Positions 45,475 to 55,731 are shown, counted from the first letter of the stretch. The stretch is DNA of 64,000 nt from UBA9926 sp038131595 (GCA_038131595.1 JAYPPR010000008.1:1612001-1676000); one strand, 5' to 3'. Program-made: numbers and translations. The notes: generated by a model not told the origin, from the sequence alone.

Positions 45475-45825
45475 TTATTGATCAGGTTTTTGGGCAATCG
45501 CCCTCACGGTTTCGGCTCTCTCGAGCGCGCTGGGCTTGCTCACTACTACCGTCACTGACCGAATTGGAAATGACTCGAAGAGAAAGTCGCAGCAACGTTT
45601 AGCGGCAGTCTCGATGAGGACAAACTTGGATTCTTTGACATAGGCGCTTAATCGTCTGGTCAGCGCATCGTAATCCACTGCATGCTCAAAGGTGTCCGAC
45701 GCTGTAGCAAGTTCCGCCTCATAATCGAGCGTAATGTCGAGCCAGAGCGTCTGCTCTATGAGTCGTTCTTCCTCGTAGGCACCAATAACGGCGTCGACCC
45801 GTAAGCGCTCGATCTCGATTCGCAT
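45475..45825 (-). CDS. folB: Dihydroneopterin aldolase
   Basis: Folate pathway enzyme releasing glycolaldehyde from dihydroneopterin. 116 residues: RIEIERLRVDAVIGAYEEER, TLWLDITLDYE, the FEHAVDYDALTRRL core, FVLIETAAKRCCDFLF and VVVSKPSALERAETV with the active-site Lys. Followed in the same direction by nothing nearby; tsaD is 3 bp upstream, so both are likely one transcript. Confidence 0.93.
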   Translation of the reverse strand: MRIEIERLRVDAVIGAYEEERLIEQTLWLDITLDYEAELATASDTFEHAVDYDALTRRLSAYVKESKFVLIETAAKRCCDFLFESFPIRSVTVVVSKPSALERAETVRAIAQKPDQ

Positions 45826-45828
45826 GGG

Positions 45829-46863
45829 TTAGGTCGCCTCCGCATCTTCGATGGGTGAAAGGTCGGTCATCGGCCATCTGGCTCTCGCATCAATCCGCCA
45901 TTGGTCGCGAGACCACTCTTTTTGCCGCATGAGTCCTGCGACTGCGATCATCGCGCCGTTGTCGGTGCAAAATTTTAAGTCCGGATAATGGATATTCACG
46001 TGGTGTTGTTCACCAAAAACTTTGAGTGCTCGCCTAAGTTCAAGGTTCGCGCTAACGCCACCTGCCATAACGAGATCGGCATGCCCAGTCTCCAATATGG
46101 CGCGCTCACACTTGATGACGATCGTTTCTACAACCGCGTCTTGGAACGCACGGGCAATGTCTGCTTTATCTTGATCAGTCATGGTGCCCAGAGATTCGAT
46201 GGTGAGTCGGGTATGTGTTTTTAGTCCGCTGAAAGAAAAGTCCAGGCCAGGCTTTTTGGTCATTGGTCTAGGGAAAGAGAACCGATCGGAGCGACCGCTC
46301 TCAGCTAATCGCGCAATTTCTGGGCCTCCCGGGTACCCGAGGCCAAGCATTTTGGCAGCTTTGTCAAACGCCTCTCCCGCCGCGTCATCCACAGATTCGC
46401 CAAGCAGTTGGTAGTCCCCAGGTTTCTCACTGGCCATCAGTTGGGTGTGACCACCGGACACCAGTAACGCGACCATGGGATAAGGGGGGGGTGACTCGGT
46501 GAGCTCGGCTGCGAGTAGGTGACCCTCCATATGATGGATACCAATGCTAGGTATGCCCCACGCGTAACCGAGTGATCGCGCAATGCTGGCACCCACAAGT
46601 AGGGCCCCAATGAGCCCTGGTCCCTCAGTAAAGGCAATGGCATCTAGCTGCGAGGGGGTGGTGCGCGTGGCCTCCAATAAATCGTGAATCATTGGCAAGC
46701 AGCGCCTGATGTGATCTCGAGAAGCAAGTTCAGGGACGACGCCGCCGTAGGCTTTGTGAATATCGATCTGGCTGTGTAGTTGATGACCGAGTAGTCCGGC
46801 TTCGTCATCGTAGATGGCGATGCCGGTTTCATCACAGGAAGTTTCAATACCGAGAATGCGCAT
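45829..46863 (-). CDS. tsaD: tRNA N6-threonylcarbamoyladenosine transferase subunit
   Basis: With TsaB/TsaE makes t6A37 in ANN-decoding tRNAs. 344 residues of ASKHA fold: LGIETSCDETGIAIYD, the metal histidines in SIGIHHMEGHLLA, LLVSGGHTQL, DDAAGEAFDKAAKMLGLGYPGG, MAGGVSANLELR and CTDNGAMIA. Divergent from rpsU. Confidence 0.97.
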   Translation of the reverse strand: MRILGIETSCDETGIAIYDDEAGLLGHQLHSQIDIHKAYGGVVPELASRDHIRRCLPMIHDLLEATRTTPSQLDAIAFTEGPGLIGALLVGASIARSLGYAWGIPSIGIHHMEGHLLAAELTESPPPYPMVALLVSGGHTQLMASEKPGDYQLLGESVDDAAGEAFDKAAKMLGLGYPGGPEIARLAESGRSDRFSFPRPMTKKPGLDFSFSGLKTHTRLTIESLGTMTDQDKADIARAFQDAVVETIVIKCERAILETGHADLVMAGGVSANLELRRALKVFGEQHHVNIHYPDLKFCTDNGAMIAVAGLMRQKEWSRDQWRIDARARWPMTDLSPIEDAEAT

Positions 46864-47218
46864 GCTGTTTTGGAAATACTGATGAAAAACTGAGCTGAGC
46901 CAAGGCTGTTCAAGTCAGGATATTACCATGCGTCAGAGGATTACTCCTTCCGCCGTGAGGCGCAGGCCTCTCACCGGCTGCTCATCTCGGTAGTACAATG
47001 CCAGAGAACGTGCCTCGCTGGTCTCTGAAGGCAGAGCGCTGCGCCGTTTTTCGAGCACGAATGTTAGTGCTATCTCGACTGCCAATTATGACGCTATTTT
47101 CGACTGTTAATGGCGGTCTTCTGCCTTGGCAAGACACCAGGGTAGAACATGTCGACTGCTTTGATTTTTGCGCACTTTGTGGATAGAATCGCGCCCTCAA
47201 AAAATTTAGCGATAAACC
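46864..47218. other. 355-bp divergent region between tsaD and rpsU
   Basis: Non-coding. Contains the rpsU promoter (listed) and a GC-rich imperfect hairpin around 46948-46978 (GTGAG/CTCAC arms) on the tsaD side. Nothing else recognised. Confidence 0.45.
47161..47189 (+). promoter_or_regulatory. Sigma-70 promoter of rpsU
   Basis: -35 TTGATT (47161-47166), 17-bp spacer, -10 TAGAAT (47184-47189); 29 bp upstream of the rpsU ATG. It probably drives the rpsU-yqeY-dnaG-rpoD macromolecular synthesis operon. Confidence 0.7.
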
Positions 47219-47434
47219 ATGCCAAACGTTAGAGTGAAAGAGAACGAGCCTTTCGATGTTGCCTTGCGTCGATTCAAGCGGTCTTGCGAAAAAGCGGGCA
47301 TCCTTGCGGAGGTCAGAAAGCGTGAGTTTTACGAGAAGCCCACAGCAATCCGCAAGCGAAAAGCAGCTGCCGCAGTGAAGCGCTACGCCAAAAAGCTTCA
47401 GCGCGAGAGTAAGAAGCTCGAGCGTCTCTACTAG
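47219..47434 (+). CDS. rpsU: 30S ribosomal protein S21
   Basis: Small-subunit protein near the anti-Shine-Dalgarno end of 16S rRNA. 71 residues: MPNVRVKENEPFDVALRRFKR, then the basic helix EKPTAIRKRKAAAAVKRY. First gene of the rpsU-dnaG-rpoD block. Confidence 0.97.
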   Translation: MPNVRVKENEPFDVALRRFKRSCEKAGILAEVRKREFYEKPTAIRKRKAAAAVKRYAKKLQRESKKLERLY

Positions 47435-47742
47435 GGGCAATGAGCCCCCTAATCCAACTGACAACCTCACCAGGTCGTCAGTCCATTGGGTAAACCACTT
47501 GAGGCGCCCTTCGATAGAGGCGTCTCAGTCGCACACCTCATTTCAATCCGTAGTTCTATTTTTGTGCGCTACTCTGTGCCCTAGGGTTCAGATCGAGGTT
47601 AATGGGTTTTGAGAGGCCTGCTGAGGACAAAACCCTTGGATCAAAAGGTTTGGCGAGCACAGCGCAAAACGCCCTCAAACAAATCAAGTAATAGTCTAGT
47701 TCAGTCAACTCCGATTGGATGGTTAACAGCGCAGAGGCAGAT
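47435..47742. other. 308-bp rpsU-yqeY spacer with hairpin
   Basis: A hairpin overlaps the rpsU stop (TAGGGGC/GCCCCCTA, 47432-47450, one bulged C) with no T-run; it may be the partial terminator or processing site known after rpsU in this operon. The rest shows no gene. Confidence 0.45.
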
Positions 47743-48186
47743 ATGATCAAAGAACAATTGTTGGCGGATGTGAAGACCGCAATGAAGGCGCGAGATAAAC
47801 GAAAAGTAGGCGCACTGCGACTGATCACTGCTGAGATTAAGCGACGCGAAGTCGATGATCGAAAGGATGCCGACGACGCAATAGTGATGTCCATCCTGGA
47901 GAAGATGTTGAAGCAACGCAGGGATGCCTTTGAGCAGTATCAAAAGGCCGGACGAGATGAACTGGCAGATCAAGAGTCGTTCGAGATGTCGCTCATCTCA
48001 GAGTATCTTCCTGAACCGCTATCGCCAGAGGAAATTGGTGCCATGGTTAATGACGTCATCAATGAACTCGGTGCCGATCATATTTCCAAGATGGGTCAGG
48101 TCATGGGCGCCCTTAAAGAGCGACTGGCTGGACGCGCCGATATGGGCATGGTCGGTGGTCTCGTAAAGGGCAAGCTATCGAGCTAG
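47743..48186 (+). CDS. yqeY: GatB/YqeY domain protein
   Basis: 147 residues from the ATG at 47743 (AGAGG five bases upstream); the ATG at 47719 lacks such a site. Starts MIKEQLLADVKTAMKARDKRK and ends MGMVGGLVKGKLSS, both characteristic of YqeY, which resembles the tRNA-binding tail of GatB. Its exact role is unsettled. Usual companion of rpsU and dnaG. Confidence 0.92.
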   Translation: MIKEQLLADVKTAMKARDKRKVGALRLITAEIKRREVDDRKDADDAIVMSILEKMLKQRRDAFEQYQKAGRDELADQESFEMSLISEYLPEPLSPEEIGAMVNDVINELGADHISKMGQVMGALKERLAGRADMGMVGGLVKGKLSS

Positions 48187-48247
48187 CGGTTGCTCAACCA
48201 TATCGACAATGCGATGCTATCAGGCCGACTGAGGTTCGCCGCCTTTC

Positions 48248-50061
48248 ATGATTCCGCCTGCCTTTATTGACGATCTACTCGCTCGCACCGACATCGTCGA
48301 TGTGATCGAGCCCCACGTCGTGCTCAAAAAAAGCGGGCAGAATTACTCAGGACTCTGTCCGTTTCACCAAGAAAAATCCCCCAGCTTTTCGGTCAGCCAA
48401 GACAAGCAATTTTATTACTGCTTCGGATGCCAGGCCTCTGGGTCTGCGCTCAAGTTCTTGATGGAGTACGAGCGATTGAGTTTTCCAGAGGCGGTAGAAC
48501 GGCTGGCCCATCGTTTGGGACTTGAAGTGCCCTCTACTCGAAATGATGAAGATGATGGTCGCAAGCAGCGTCGATTGCAGGTCCTAGCGCAGTTAGAGGA
48601 AGCGAAAAATTTCTACAAACAGCAACTCCGTCACCATCCCGATAGAGCGCGAGCGGTTGACTATCTCAAGGGTCGAGGCCTCACAGGGGAAATAGCGGCT
48701 CGATATGAGCTCGGGTTCGCGCCGCCAGGATGGAACCATTTGCCGACAGGTGAGGATACACGCTCGATACTGAGCGATGCGGGATTAGTGATTTCCAAGG
48801 ACGATCAATCGGGTACGTATGACCGTTTTCGCGACCGGATTATGTTTCCTATTCGTGATCTGAGAGGACGAACGATCGCTTTCGGCGGTCGGGTGATTGG
48901 TGATGCGAAGCCTAAATATCTGAATTCACCAGAGACCATGGTGTTCCACAAAGGCAGAGAGCTTTACGGTCTTTTCGAAGCAAGACGGATGACGTCGCGC
49001 CTGTCTCGAGTGATTGTTGTCGAAGGGTATATGGATGTCGTGGCTCTGGCTCAGTTTGGCGTCACTTTTGCGGTTGCGACGCTCGGAACCGCGACCACTG
49101 ATGACCACCTTAGCCGGCTCTTCAGGCAGGTATCTGATTTGGTCTTCTGTTTTGATGGTGATCGTGCCGGGCAATCTGCAGCTGGGAAAGCATTAATGTT
49201 GGTTCTGCCACATTTAGAAGATGGCCGGAAGGCAACGTTCATGTTTCTGCCAGAGGGGGATGACCCTGACTCGGTGATCAGGCGGGAGGGCAAAGAAGGG
49301 TTCCTCAAACGGGTCGAGTCTGGACTGGATGTGTCGGCGTGGCTATTCCAGAAGTTATCCTCGGATCTGGCAGACGCTGGACACGATCTCAGCAGCATAT
49401 CTGGCAAGGCTGCGCTGGCAAAAGAAGCGGTTAGGTGGATCAGCACGATGCCGGAAGGGGCCTTCCGTCAGCTCATGATTGACGAAGTTGGGCAACGCAC
49501 TGGGGTTACGCAGCAACGACTCGATCAGATGGCGGAGAGCGCTCAATCAACAAGTTGCCCAAGGCAGCTATGGACCAAGGACCAGTTACATCTTTCATGG
49601 AAGGGACTGGCGAGGGGGTGGACGCGAGCGACCAGCCACCAATGGAGGGCTCGATCGATACCGACCTCGCGCTCCTTGTGATGCATCCTGAGTTGGCAGA
49701 AGATCTGCCGCCCTCGGTTATTGAGGCCCTAGAGGATGATGGGCCAGATCAGGTGCTCAAGTTGGTATGTAAAACGATCAGGGCAGAGGGCCTTAAAACG
49801 CCCGGCCAGTTAATCCAACGCTTTTCGGGGTCTCCGATTGTCACTCGCTTGAAGGGCGCCTTTGACTACAAGCCAGTGCTCGATGTTTCTTATCTCAAGT
49901 CAGAGTTGGTTAGTCGATTGCATCATCGGGCCGCTCGAGCCGAACGCCGCCGAAGCCAAGTGGCGATGTCGGCGCTTGTTCATAAGTCGCCCTCTTTAAT
50001 GAGTGACGGTGAACGCCAAGCCTTGCGTGATTATTACGCGCAGGAAAAGAGCAATGAATGA
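48248..50061 (+). CDS. dnaG: DNA primase, broken by a -1 frameshift in the linker
   Basis: Lays RNA primers at the replication fork. The first frame (48248-49681) holds the zinc domain (CPFHQEKSPSF and YYCFGCQASG), the RNA-polymerase basic core and TOPRIM (VVEGYMDVVALAQ, VFCFDGDRAGQSA) up to about TGVTQQRLDQMAE (49537). It then runs into unrelated residues and stops. A second frame carries the C-terminal DnaB-binding domain (LALLVMHPELAEDLPPSV to 50061). Adding one C in the CCC at 49558-49560 would give QSTSCPKAAMDQGP and join them, for about 604 residues. As the gene is essential, a sequence error is the likely cause. Confidence 0.85.
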
Positions 50062-50191
50062 ACCCGCATTAGGCTGGTGAATCCAGGCCATTTCTCTTCT
50101 CAAACTGAGCATTTTGCTAGGAAAAATACAGGTTCACTCCTATACTTTGGGTCCGATCCCGGGGGGGATTCTTCATAGCTAGAGGGGAGTT

Positions 50192-52000
50192 ATGGCAAGC
50201 GGACTCGCACAACAACAATCTCGATTGAAAAAGCTCATCGCGCTTGGACGCGAGCAGGGTTACCTCACCTACGCAGAGGTTAACGATCACCTGCCTGATG
50301 ACATTTCTGATCCAGAGCAGATCGAAGACATCATCAGCATGATTAACGATATGGGTATTCTGGTTCAGGAAAGTGCGCCTGAATCCGATGACTTAATGGC
50401 AGAAGGCGACTCGACTGATGAGTTGGCCGCCGAGGAAGCAGCGGCCGTGCTGGTCGCAGTAGAAAATGAAACGGGTCGAACGACTGACCCCGTCCGCATG
50501 TACATGCGTGAGATGGGCACGGTTGACCTGCTCACCCGTGAAGGTGAAATAGAAATTGCCAAGCGCATCGAAGAAGGGATTCGTGATGTGCTTGAGGCTG
50601 CAGCGGGTATGCCCGGGGTCGTCGGAAGGACGCTTGAGGCTTACGCAGCGACGCAAGAGGAAGAAGGCAAGCTTGAGGACTTGCTGATTGGGTTTCTAGA
50701 TCCAGCTGAGCATGTGGAGCCAGCGGCGCAGGTTGTCCCTGGTGAAACTAAGGACGACGATGATGATCAGCCTGACACGGGCCCTGACGCTGAGCTCGCG
50801 GCAGAACGAATGGCAACCCTCAAGAAGCAAAATGACAAGACACTCCGGGCGATCAAGAAACACGGTCGCGGCTCGCCGCAGGTCACAAAAGAGCTCGCAG
50901 CGCTGGGTCAGGCGTTCCAGTTCTTCAAGTTTGTGCCGAAGCATTACGATTCCGTGGTTTCGGCTGTCAGAGACCCACACCAAGAGATACGAAAACTCGA
51001 ACGGCAGGTCATGACCCTGTGCGTACGCCAGTCGAAGATGGACCGCAAGACGTTTCTGCAGAGCTTCGCGGGTAATGAGGCCAACCTGAAGTGGCTGCCA
51101 AAGCAGGTCAAGGCTGGCCATACCAAGCTGAAGGCTGTGGAAGACGAGGTCCTTCGGATTCAAAAACGCATTCAACAAATTTCAGAAGAGGCCGATGTAG
51201 AGGCAGCGGAACTTCGGGATTTGAACCGCCGCATGTCCATTGGCGAAGCCAAGGCGAGGCGTGCGAAGAAGGACATGGTTGAGGCGAACCTCAGACTTGT
51301 GATTTCGATCGCGAAAAAATACACCAATCGAGGCTTGCAATTCCTCGACCTCATCCAGGAAGGCAACATTGGTTTGATGAAAGCGGTGGATAAGTTCGAG
51401 TACCGCAGAGGCTACAAATTTTCGACGTATGCCACTTGGTGGATTCGTCAGGCGATCACCCGATCCATTGCCGATCAAGCAAGGACCATTCGCATCCCCG
51501 TGCACATGATCGAAACCATCAACAAGTTGTCTCGGATATCGCGGCAAATGCTGCAGGAAATGGGTCGTGAACCTACACCAGAGGAGTTGGGTGAGCGCAT
51601 GGAGATGCCAGAAGAAAAGGTTCGGCGAGTACTGAAAATTGCCAAAGAACCGATCTCCATGGAAACGCCGATCGGTGACGATGAAGATTCGTCACTGGGA
51701 GATTTCCTAGACTCTGACTCCAACCTTGGTGAGGGTGCGTCTGTTGGAGCGCCGCTTGAAACAGCGACTGAGGAAGGGCTTCGCGATGCAACCCGTAATA
51801 TCTTGGCGGGGCTAACCGCTCGGGAAGCCAAGGTATTGAGAATGCGATTCGGCATCGACATGAACACTGATCACACGCTTGAAGAGGTGGGTAAGCAGTT
51901 TGATGTCACGCGGGAACGGATTCGGCAAATCGAGGCAAAAGCGCTGCGTAAACTGCGTCATCCCACTCGTTCTGACCATTTGAAGAGTTTCTTGGACTAG
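50192..52000 (+). CDS. rpoD: Primary sigma factor RpoD (sigma-70)
   Basis: Housekeeping sigma subunit. 602 residues: region 1.1 (LIALGREQGYLTYAEVNDHL), 1.2 (DPVRMYMREMGTVDLLTREGE), an acidic non-conserved insert with DDDDDQPDTGPD, region 2 (ANLRLVISIAKKYTNRGLQ, FSTYATWWIRQAITRSI), region 3, region 4.2 helix-turn-helix (LEEVGKQFDVTRERIRQIEA). AGAGGGGAG ribosome site. Terminator at 52079-52113. Confidence 0.97.
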   Translation: MASGLAQQQSRLKKLIALGREQGYLTYAEVNDHLPDDISDPEQIEDIISMINDMGILVQESAPESDDLMAEGDSTDELAAEEAAAVLVAVENETGRTTDPVRMYMREMGTVDLLTREGEIEIAKRIEEGIRDVLEAAAGMPGVVGRTLEAYAATQEEEGKLEDLLIGFLDPAEHVEPAAQVVPGETKDDDDDQPDTGPDAELAAERMATLKKQNDKTLRAIKKHGRGSPQVTKELAALGQAFQFFKFVPKHYDSVVSAVRDPHQEIRKLERQVMTLCVRQSKMDRKTFLQSFAGNEANLKWLPKQVKAGHTKLKAVEDEVLRIQKRIQQISEEADVEAAELRDLNRRMSIGEAKARRAKKDMVEANLRLVISIAKKYTNRGLQFLDLIQEGNIGLMKAVDKFEYRRGYKFSTYATWWIRQAITRSIADQARTIRIPVHMIETINKLSRISRQMLQEMGREPTPEELGERMEMPEEKVRRVLKIAKEPISMETPIGDDEDSSLGDFLDSDSNLGEGASVGAPLETATEEGLRDATRNILAGLTAREAKVLRMRFGIDMNTDHTLEEVGKQFDVTRERIRQIEAKALRKLRHPTRSDHLKSFLD

Positions 52001-52078
52001 CCGCTTGATGGCGATCGCGGTCGCTAGCTTCTAACGGCCGCTTAGGTGATCAAAAATAGCGAATCAAGCGAAGCAAAC

Positions 52079-52113
52079 AAAAAGGCCTGATGATTGAATC
52101 ATCAGGCCTTTTT
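52079..52113 (+). terminator. Strong intrinsic terminator after rpoD
   Basis: 16-bp perfect inverted repeat: GGCCTGATGAT/ATCATCAGGCC with a TGA loop and flanking A5/T6 tracts, so functional in both directions. It separates the housekeeping block from the accessory minus-strand genes. Confidence 0.92.
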
Positions 52114-52229
52114 TATTGGTTGGTGGGCTGGTTGGTACGTATATGTTTTGCCTACCGAAATGCGGAGTTAGTCGTCCTTAGATGCTTGGGGTTGGCTCGC
52201 CCAAAACCCACAAGCGCCTGACATTAGGG

Positions 52230-53006
52230 CTAGTACTGAGCGGTTCCCCCGTCAACACTCATTAATGCGCCGGTAATGCCGCCACCCAAATCGCTGGCTA
52301 GCAAAACGGCGACTGCAGCAACCTCCTCGACGGTATTAGGTCGTTCGATTGCGGCTTCCTTTGAGAACAGGTCAACCATCTCATCAAAGGTCATTCCCAT
52401 TGCTTCTGCCGTGTTGGGCCCGTTATCGCGAACGATGTCTGTGATGACCAGCCCGGGGCATATTGCGTTGACGGTGATGCCTTGGGTGCCGACCTCTCGA
52501 GCTACCGACTTGGTCATGCCATTGATTGCGTGCTTGGCCGTTGTGTAAGCGGTGAGGACAGGTTTACCGTGCTTACCCTCCATCGACGAAATGTTGATGA
52601 TTCGTCCCCATGATTGTTCGGTCATGTACTTGAGCGCGCGCCGGGTGCCCCAGAACGTAGAGTAAACGTTCCATTTCATGCACTCATCAAACGATTCATC
52701 GGATAGGCTGATGGTTGGCTGCAAGTCGCCTGCGCCGCCTGCGTTGTTAATGAGGATATCAACCCGACCAAAGTGAGCGGCGGTTTGGTCGACAAATCCC
52801 TCGACGCTGGCCTGGTCCATAGCATCCCCTTGGATAAAAATGAGTCGGTCGCCTGCGCCGATTTCAGCGAGCATTTTCTCGGCCTTTTCTGCGTTTCTAG
52901 CCATTACAGCAACAGAAGCGCCTTCTGCTAGATAGGCTTCTGCAATGCCGCGCCCAATGCCTGCGGAACCGCCTGTGACTGCCGCTATTCGTCCTTCTAA
53001 TTTCAT
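52230..53006 (-). CDS. SDR family NAD(P)-dependent oxidoreductase
   Basis: 258 residues, classical SDR: TGGSAGIGRGIA nucleotide loop, NNAGGAG, catalytic INISSMEG Ser and AYTTAKHAING Tyr-x-x-x-Lys, ICPGLVITD, and SVDGGTAQY at the end. The Asp that would fix NAD preference is replaced by an AVMARN stretch, hinting at NADP use. Substrate unknown. The last gene of the accessory run (APH-like kinase and MFS upstream). Confidence 0.88.
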   Translation of the reverse strand: MKLEGRIAAVTGGSAGIGRGIAEAYLAEGASVAVMARNAEKAEKMLAEIGAGDRLIFIQGDAMDQASVEGFVDQTAAHFGRVDILINNAGGAGDLQPTISLSDESFDECMKWNVYSTFWGTRRALKYMTEQSWGRIINISSMEGKHGKPVLTAYTTAKHAINGMTKSVAREVGTQGITVNAICPGLVITDIVRDNGPNTAEAMGMTFDEMVDLFSKEAAIERPNTVEEVAAVAVLLASDLGGGITGALMSVDGGTAQY

Positions 53007-53040
53007 GGTGCTGGATCTCCTAAAAAATGGATTGAATCGG

Positions 53041-54072
53041 TTAGTCGATGAGTGAGAGCGCGTCTAAATCAACGAGCGCGCTAAAGCAATTCGTCAAGAT
53101 TGTCTCTGCTAAGCGCTGACCGCGATCATTGGCAAGATCAAGCGCACTCGCGATAACAACGGCATAACATAAGAAGTACATGGCGCACGCTTGAAAGCGA
53201 GCACGACAGGTTGCTAGAGGATAGTCTATGCCGTGCTGTGTTAGTGCCGCGTGGTAGTCAGCCACCCAATCTCTTTTGTTGCGCAAGGATTGACTCAAGC
53301 TTTGGGTCAGGAAATATGCAAGGTCATGCTCGGGCGCGGATCTGCAAATGGCCTGAAAGTCGACTAGGGCGACGTGCGAATCCCCGAAAAAAATATTGTC
53401 GAGGCGTAAATCTCCATGATTGATGCAAATGGGATCGTGGGTGATGCCTTCGAGTAATTGAGGAATCTGTCCAGTAAGTAACTCAATTTTGGCGTCTAAA
53501 CCCTCCGGGATGATCGATGAAAACTGTTCGGCGATGACCGGCCAACCTGCTGCAAGACCGGCTTGCATGCCAGCGATCTGGTTCTCGGTATTGTGACGTT
53601 CGATCGGTGCAAAGTCTTCCGTCATCCATGTCGCTGCGTGCAGCGCGGCGAGTGAGGATATGACCGCTACCGTTTCTGATTCGGAGCAACCGGTAATTTG
53701 ATCGCCAATCCGGTACCCAGTTAAGTCTTCAAGGAGCAATACGAAGGCACTGGTTTTTTCATCATAAGCGGCGTAGTAGCAGGCTGGACTTCGCACACTC
53801 AAAGTTGGCGCGATTTCGGTGTAGAAGATGTACTCGCGCTGGTACATGGAATAAAGGTTCGCGATATCTCGATTGCCCTCCACTGGAGACTGAAATTTTG
53901 CGATGAGTGTTTCCGTTCCTTCCGGTGTTGTCATCGTGACCCGAGTGACCAGCCCCAGGATGCCAACTCCCTCACCTAATGGCGCGATAGTGAAGTCTGA
54001 AACTGGTTTCCCGAGGACACTCGATAACCAAGTGGCGTCGATGGCGTCAGGCGATTGAGGAAAGTCTGCCAT
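53041..54072 (-). CDS. APH/EcKL-like phosphotransferase
   Basis: 343 residues, protein-kinase-like fold of the aminoglycoside/ecdysteroid-kinase group. N-lobe LGEGVGILGLVTRV and AKFQSP (Lys); catalytic loop CINHGDLRLDNIFFG (Asp, Asn) and metal motif VALVDFQAICRS. Relatives of this type (often annotated 'oxidoreductase family protein') lie in catabolic clusters for terpenoids or steroids; that may apply here but is inference. Confidence 0.82.
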   Translation of the reverse strand: MADFPQSPDAIDATWLSSVLGKPVSDFTIAPLGEGVGILGLVTRVTMTTPEGTETLIAKFQSPVEGNRDIANLYSMYQREYIFYTEIAPTLSVRSPACYYAAYDEKTSAFVLLLEDLTGYRIGDQITGCSESETVAVISSLAALHAATWMTEDFAPIERHNTENQIAGMQAGLAAGWPVIAEQFSSIIPEGLDAKIELLTGQIPQLLEGITHDPICINHGDLRLDNIFFGDSHVALVDFQAICRSAPEHDLAYFLTQSLSQSLRNKRDWVADYHAALTQHGIDYPLATCRARFQACAMYFLCYAVVIASALDLANDRGQRLAETILTNCFSALVDLDALSLID

Positions 54073-54096
54073 AGTGGGTCTCCGTCTCTTTGGGTT

Positions 54097-55416
54097 TCAG
54101 TTTTGCCAAGCTTTGGTCATATCCACCGCTCGTCGATAGTACTTGAGCGATAGCCCGAGACAAACAACTGCGATGCTGTAATTGATGACGGCTAACGTCG
54201 ATATCGATTTGCCCAGCGCTAGTTCGCTTTCAAAAACGAAGTCGCTCATAAGGGCCGGTAGTGAAGGAGCAAAACTGTAAGACAAGAAGTTGACCGCGAT
54301 GAGATAGAAGGCAACCATCTGACCGCGCAGCTCATTGGGTGCGATGGTTTGGAGGGTTGCGATAATGAGCCCAGGCGGCATCGACATGCAGAACGTAACT
54401 GGGATCAACATCCAAAGGGCGAGATAGGCGTCCTCGGTCAACGTTAAAAAAGCGGCCATGGGAAAGAGGATGAGAGTGCTCAGCCAAACCACTCGCAAAG
54501 TTGCGTCCGTTTTGCCGCGCTTGATATAGATACTGGCGATCACCCCTCCGGCGACACTGCCTGCGATGCCTACCACCATGGCGATGGTCCCATAAGACAA
54601 GCCTATCTCTGTTCTCGTCCACCCGTGGTTGCGGACATAGAATTCAACCAGCCAACTGAACAGCGACCAGCCTTGAGTCGCAAGGCAGAGATAGCCTAAG
54701 AAAACGAGGAAGAAGAACATCCGTCGCTCATTAATAAAGGCCCAAACTTGCGAAAGTGGAACCGACTGATCGTCATTCCGGACTTTGTTTTTGCGTTCGG
54801 GTTCGATAAGCCACCACATCAACAATGCGACAAAAAGACCAGGTGCTCCGACGATGATGAGCACCATTTGCCACGAGAACAGTTCACCCACGACAGGGAC
54901 CACGTAGTTGGGCGTGGCTTCCAGATAGTCGATGAGCGGCCCGCCCGCAATGTTGGCGAGACCCTGCCCAATAAATGGGGCCGCGGCGACTATGCCGACG
55001 GCGATGGGCAGTTGGGCAGGAGAGAAGTAATCGGCAAGTGCGGAATTGGAGGCCGGCCCAAGGGTTGCTTCACCAACGCCCACACCCATCCGGGCAAGGA
55101 ATAGCTGCCAATATTGGCTAGCGAGTCCGCAGAGCATGGTCATAAAGCTCCATGCGGCGATGCCCACCGACATGATTTTTATTCGGTGGAACCGGTCCGA
55201 TAGACGCCCAGCTGGGAATGTCATGAGCGTGTAAAAGAGCGCAAACGCAAAGCCCATGATCAGCGACACTTGAGTATCAGAAATGCCGCCCAAGTCTCTT
55301 TTGATCGGACCGATCATGACGTTAATGATTTGGCGGTCAATGATGGATAGCGTCGAGGCCAGGGTAAAAACAAACAGCACCCACACTAAATAGGCTTTTG
55401 AAAAATCTCGTCCCAC
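54097..55416 (-). CDS. MFS transporter, spinster-type
   Basis: 439 residues, 12 spans. Span 1 loop reads LSIIDRQIINVM and span 4-5 GVGVGEATLGPASNSALADYF, the pattern of the spinster/hexuronate-like group; motif A is GRLSDRFHR. The start is a GTG at 55416. These carriers often import the growth substrate of a neighbouring catabolic cluster. Same strand as APH and SDR genes, 24 bp upstream of the former. Confidence 0.85.
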   Translation of the reverse strand: MGRDFSKAYLVWVLFVFTLASTLSIIDRQIINVMIGPIKRDLGGISDTQVSLIMGFAFALFYTLMTFPAGRLSDRFHRIKIMSVGIAAWSFMTMLCGLASQYWQLFLARMGVGVGEATLGPASNSALADYFSPAQLPIAVGIVAAAPFIGQGLANIAGGPLIDYLEATPNYVVPVVGELFSWQMVLIIVGAPGLFVALLMWWLIEPERKNKVRNDDQSVPLSQVWAFINERRMFFFLVFLGYLCLATQGWSLFSWLVEFYVRNHGWTRTEIGLSYGTIAMVVGIAGSVAGGVIASIYIKRGKTDATLRVVWLSTLILFPMAAFLTLTEDAYLALWMLIPVTFCMSMPPGLIIATLQTIAPNELRGQMVAFYLIAVNFLSYSFAPSLPALMSDFVFESELALGKSISTLAVINYSIAVVCLGLSLKYYRRAVDMTKAWQN

Positions 55417-55731
55417 CCCATGTCCCCAGTATCAACCAATGCAGAGCGTATCGTGTTTCTCTGCAATTAGCAGCTCGATCTTTTGGTCTCGTGCGTTTGG
55501 TTGTCGCCTTTTACACACCTTCAGTTTCGCTATTGGCCGGCCTTGCCCTTTAGCCTCCCCGGGCGCCAAGCGGCAATGCAAGTCGGCTCGAGTAATTATC
55601 GAGTAGCATTGAATCTCAATTGATATAGCGGGGTTGCTCCCCCCTCTATCGACAGGTGGTGTGACTAGCTGCCTTCGCCGCTGATGTGATGTTGGTCCTG
55701 GCAGGGCAGTGCGGGTTGATTACAATTCTTG
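55417..55731. other. 315-bp region upstream of the MFS-APH-SDR genes
   Basis: No gene. CTCGAGTAATTATCGAG (55587-55603) is a small operator-like element with CTCGA/TCGAG arms and also a direct TCGAGTA repeat. A GGGG-TTGCT-CCCC hairpin lies near 55630-55645. Either could regulate the downstream genes; not tested by comparison. Confidence 0.4.

Noticed and set aside
49479..49691. Third open frame across the dnaG break
   Set aside because: It continues neither the N-terminal nor the C-terminal primase sequence and gives low-quality residues.
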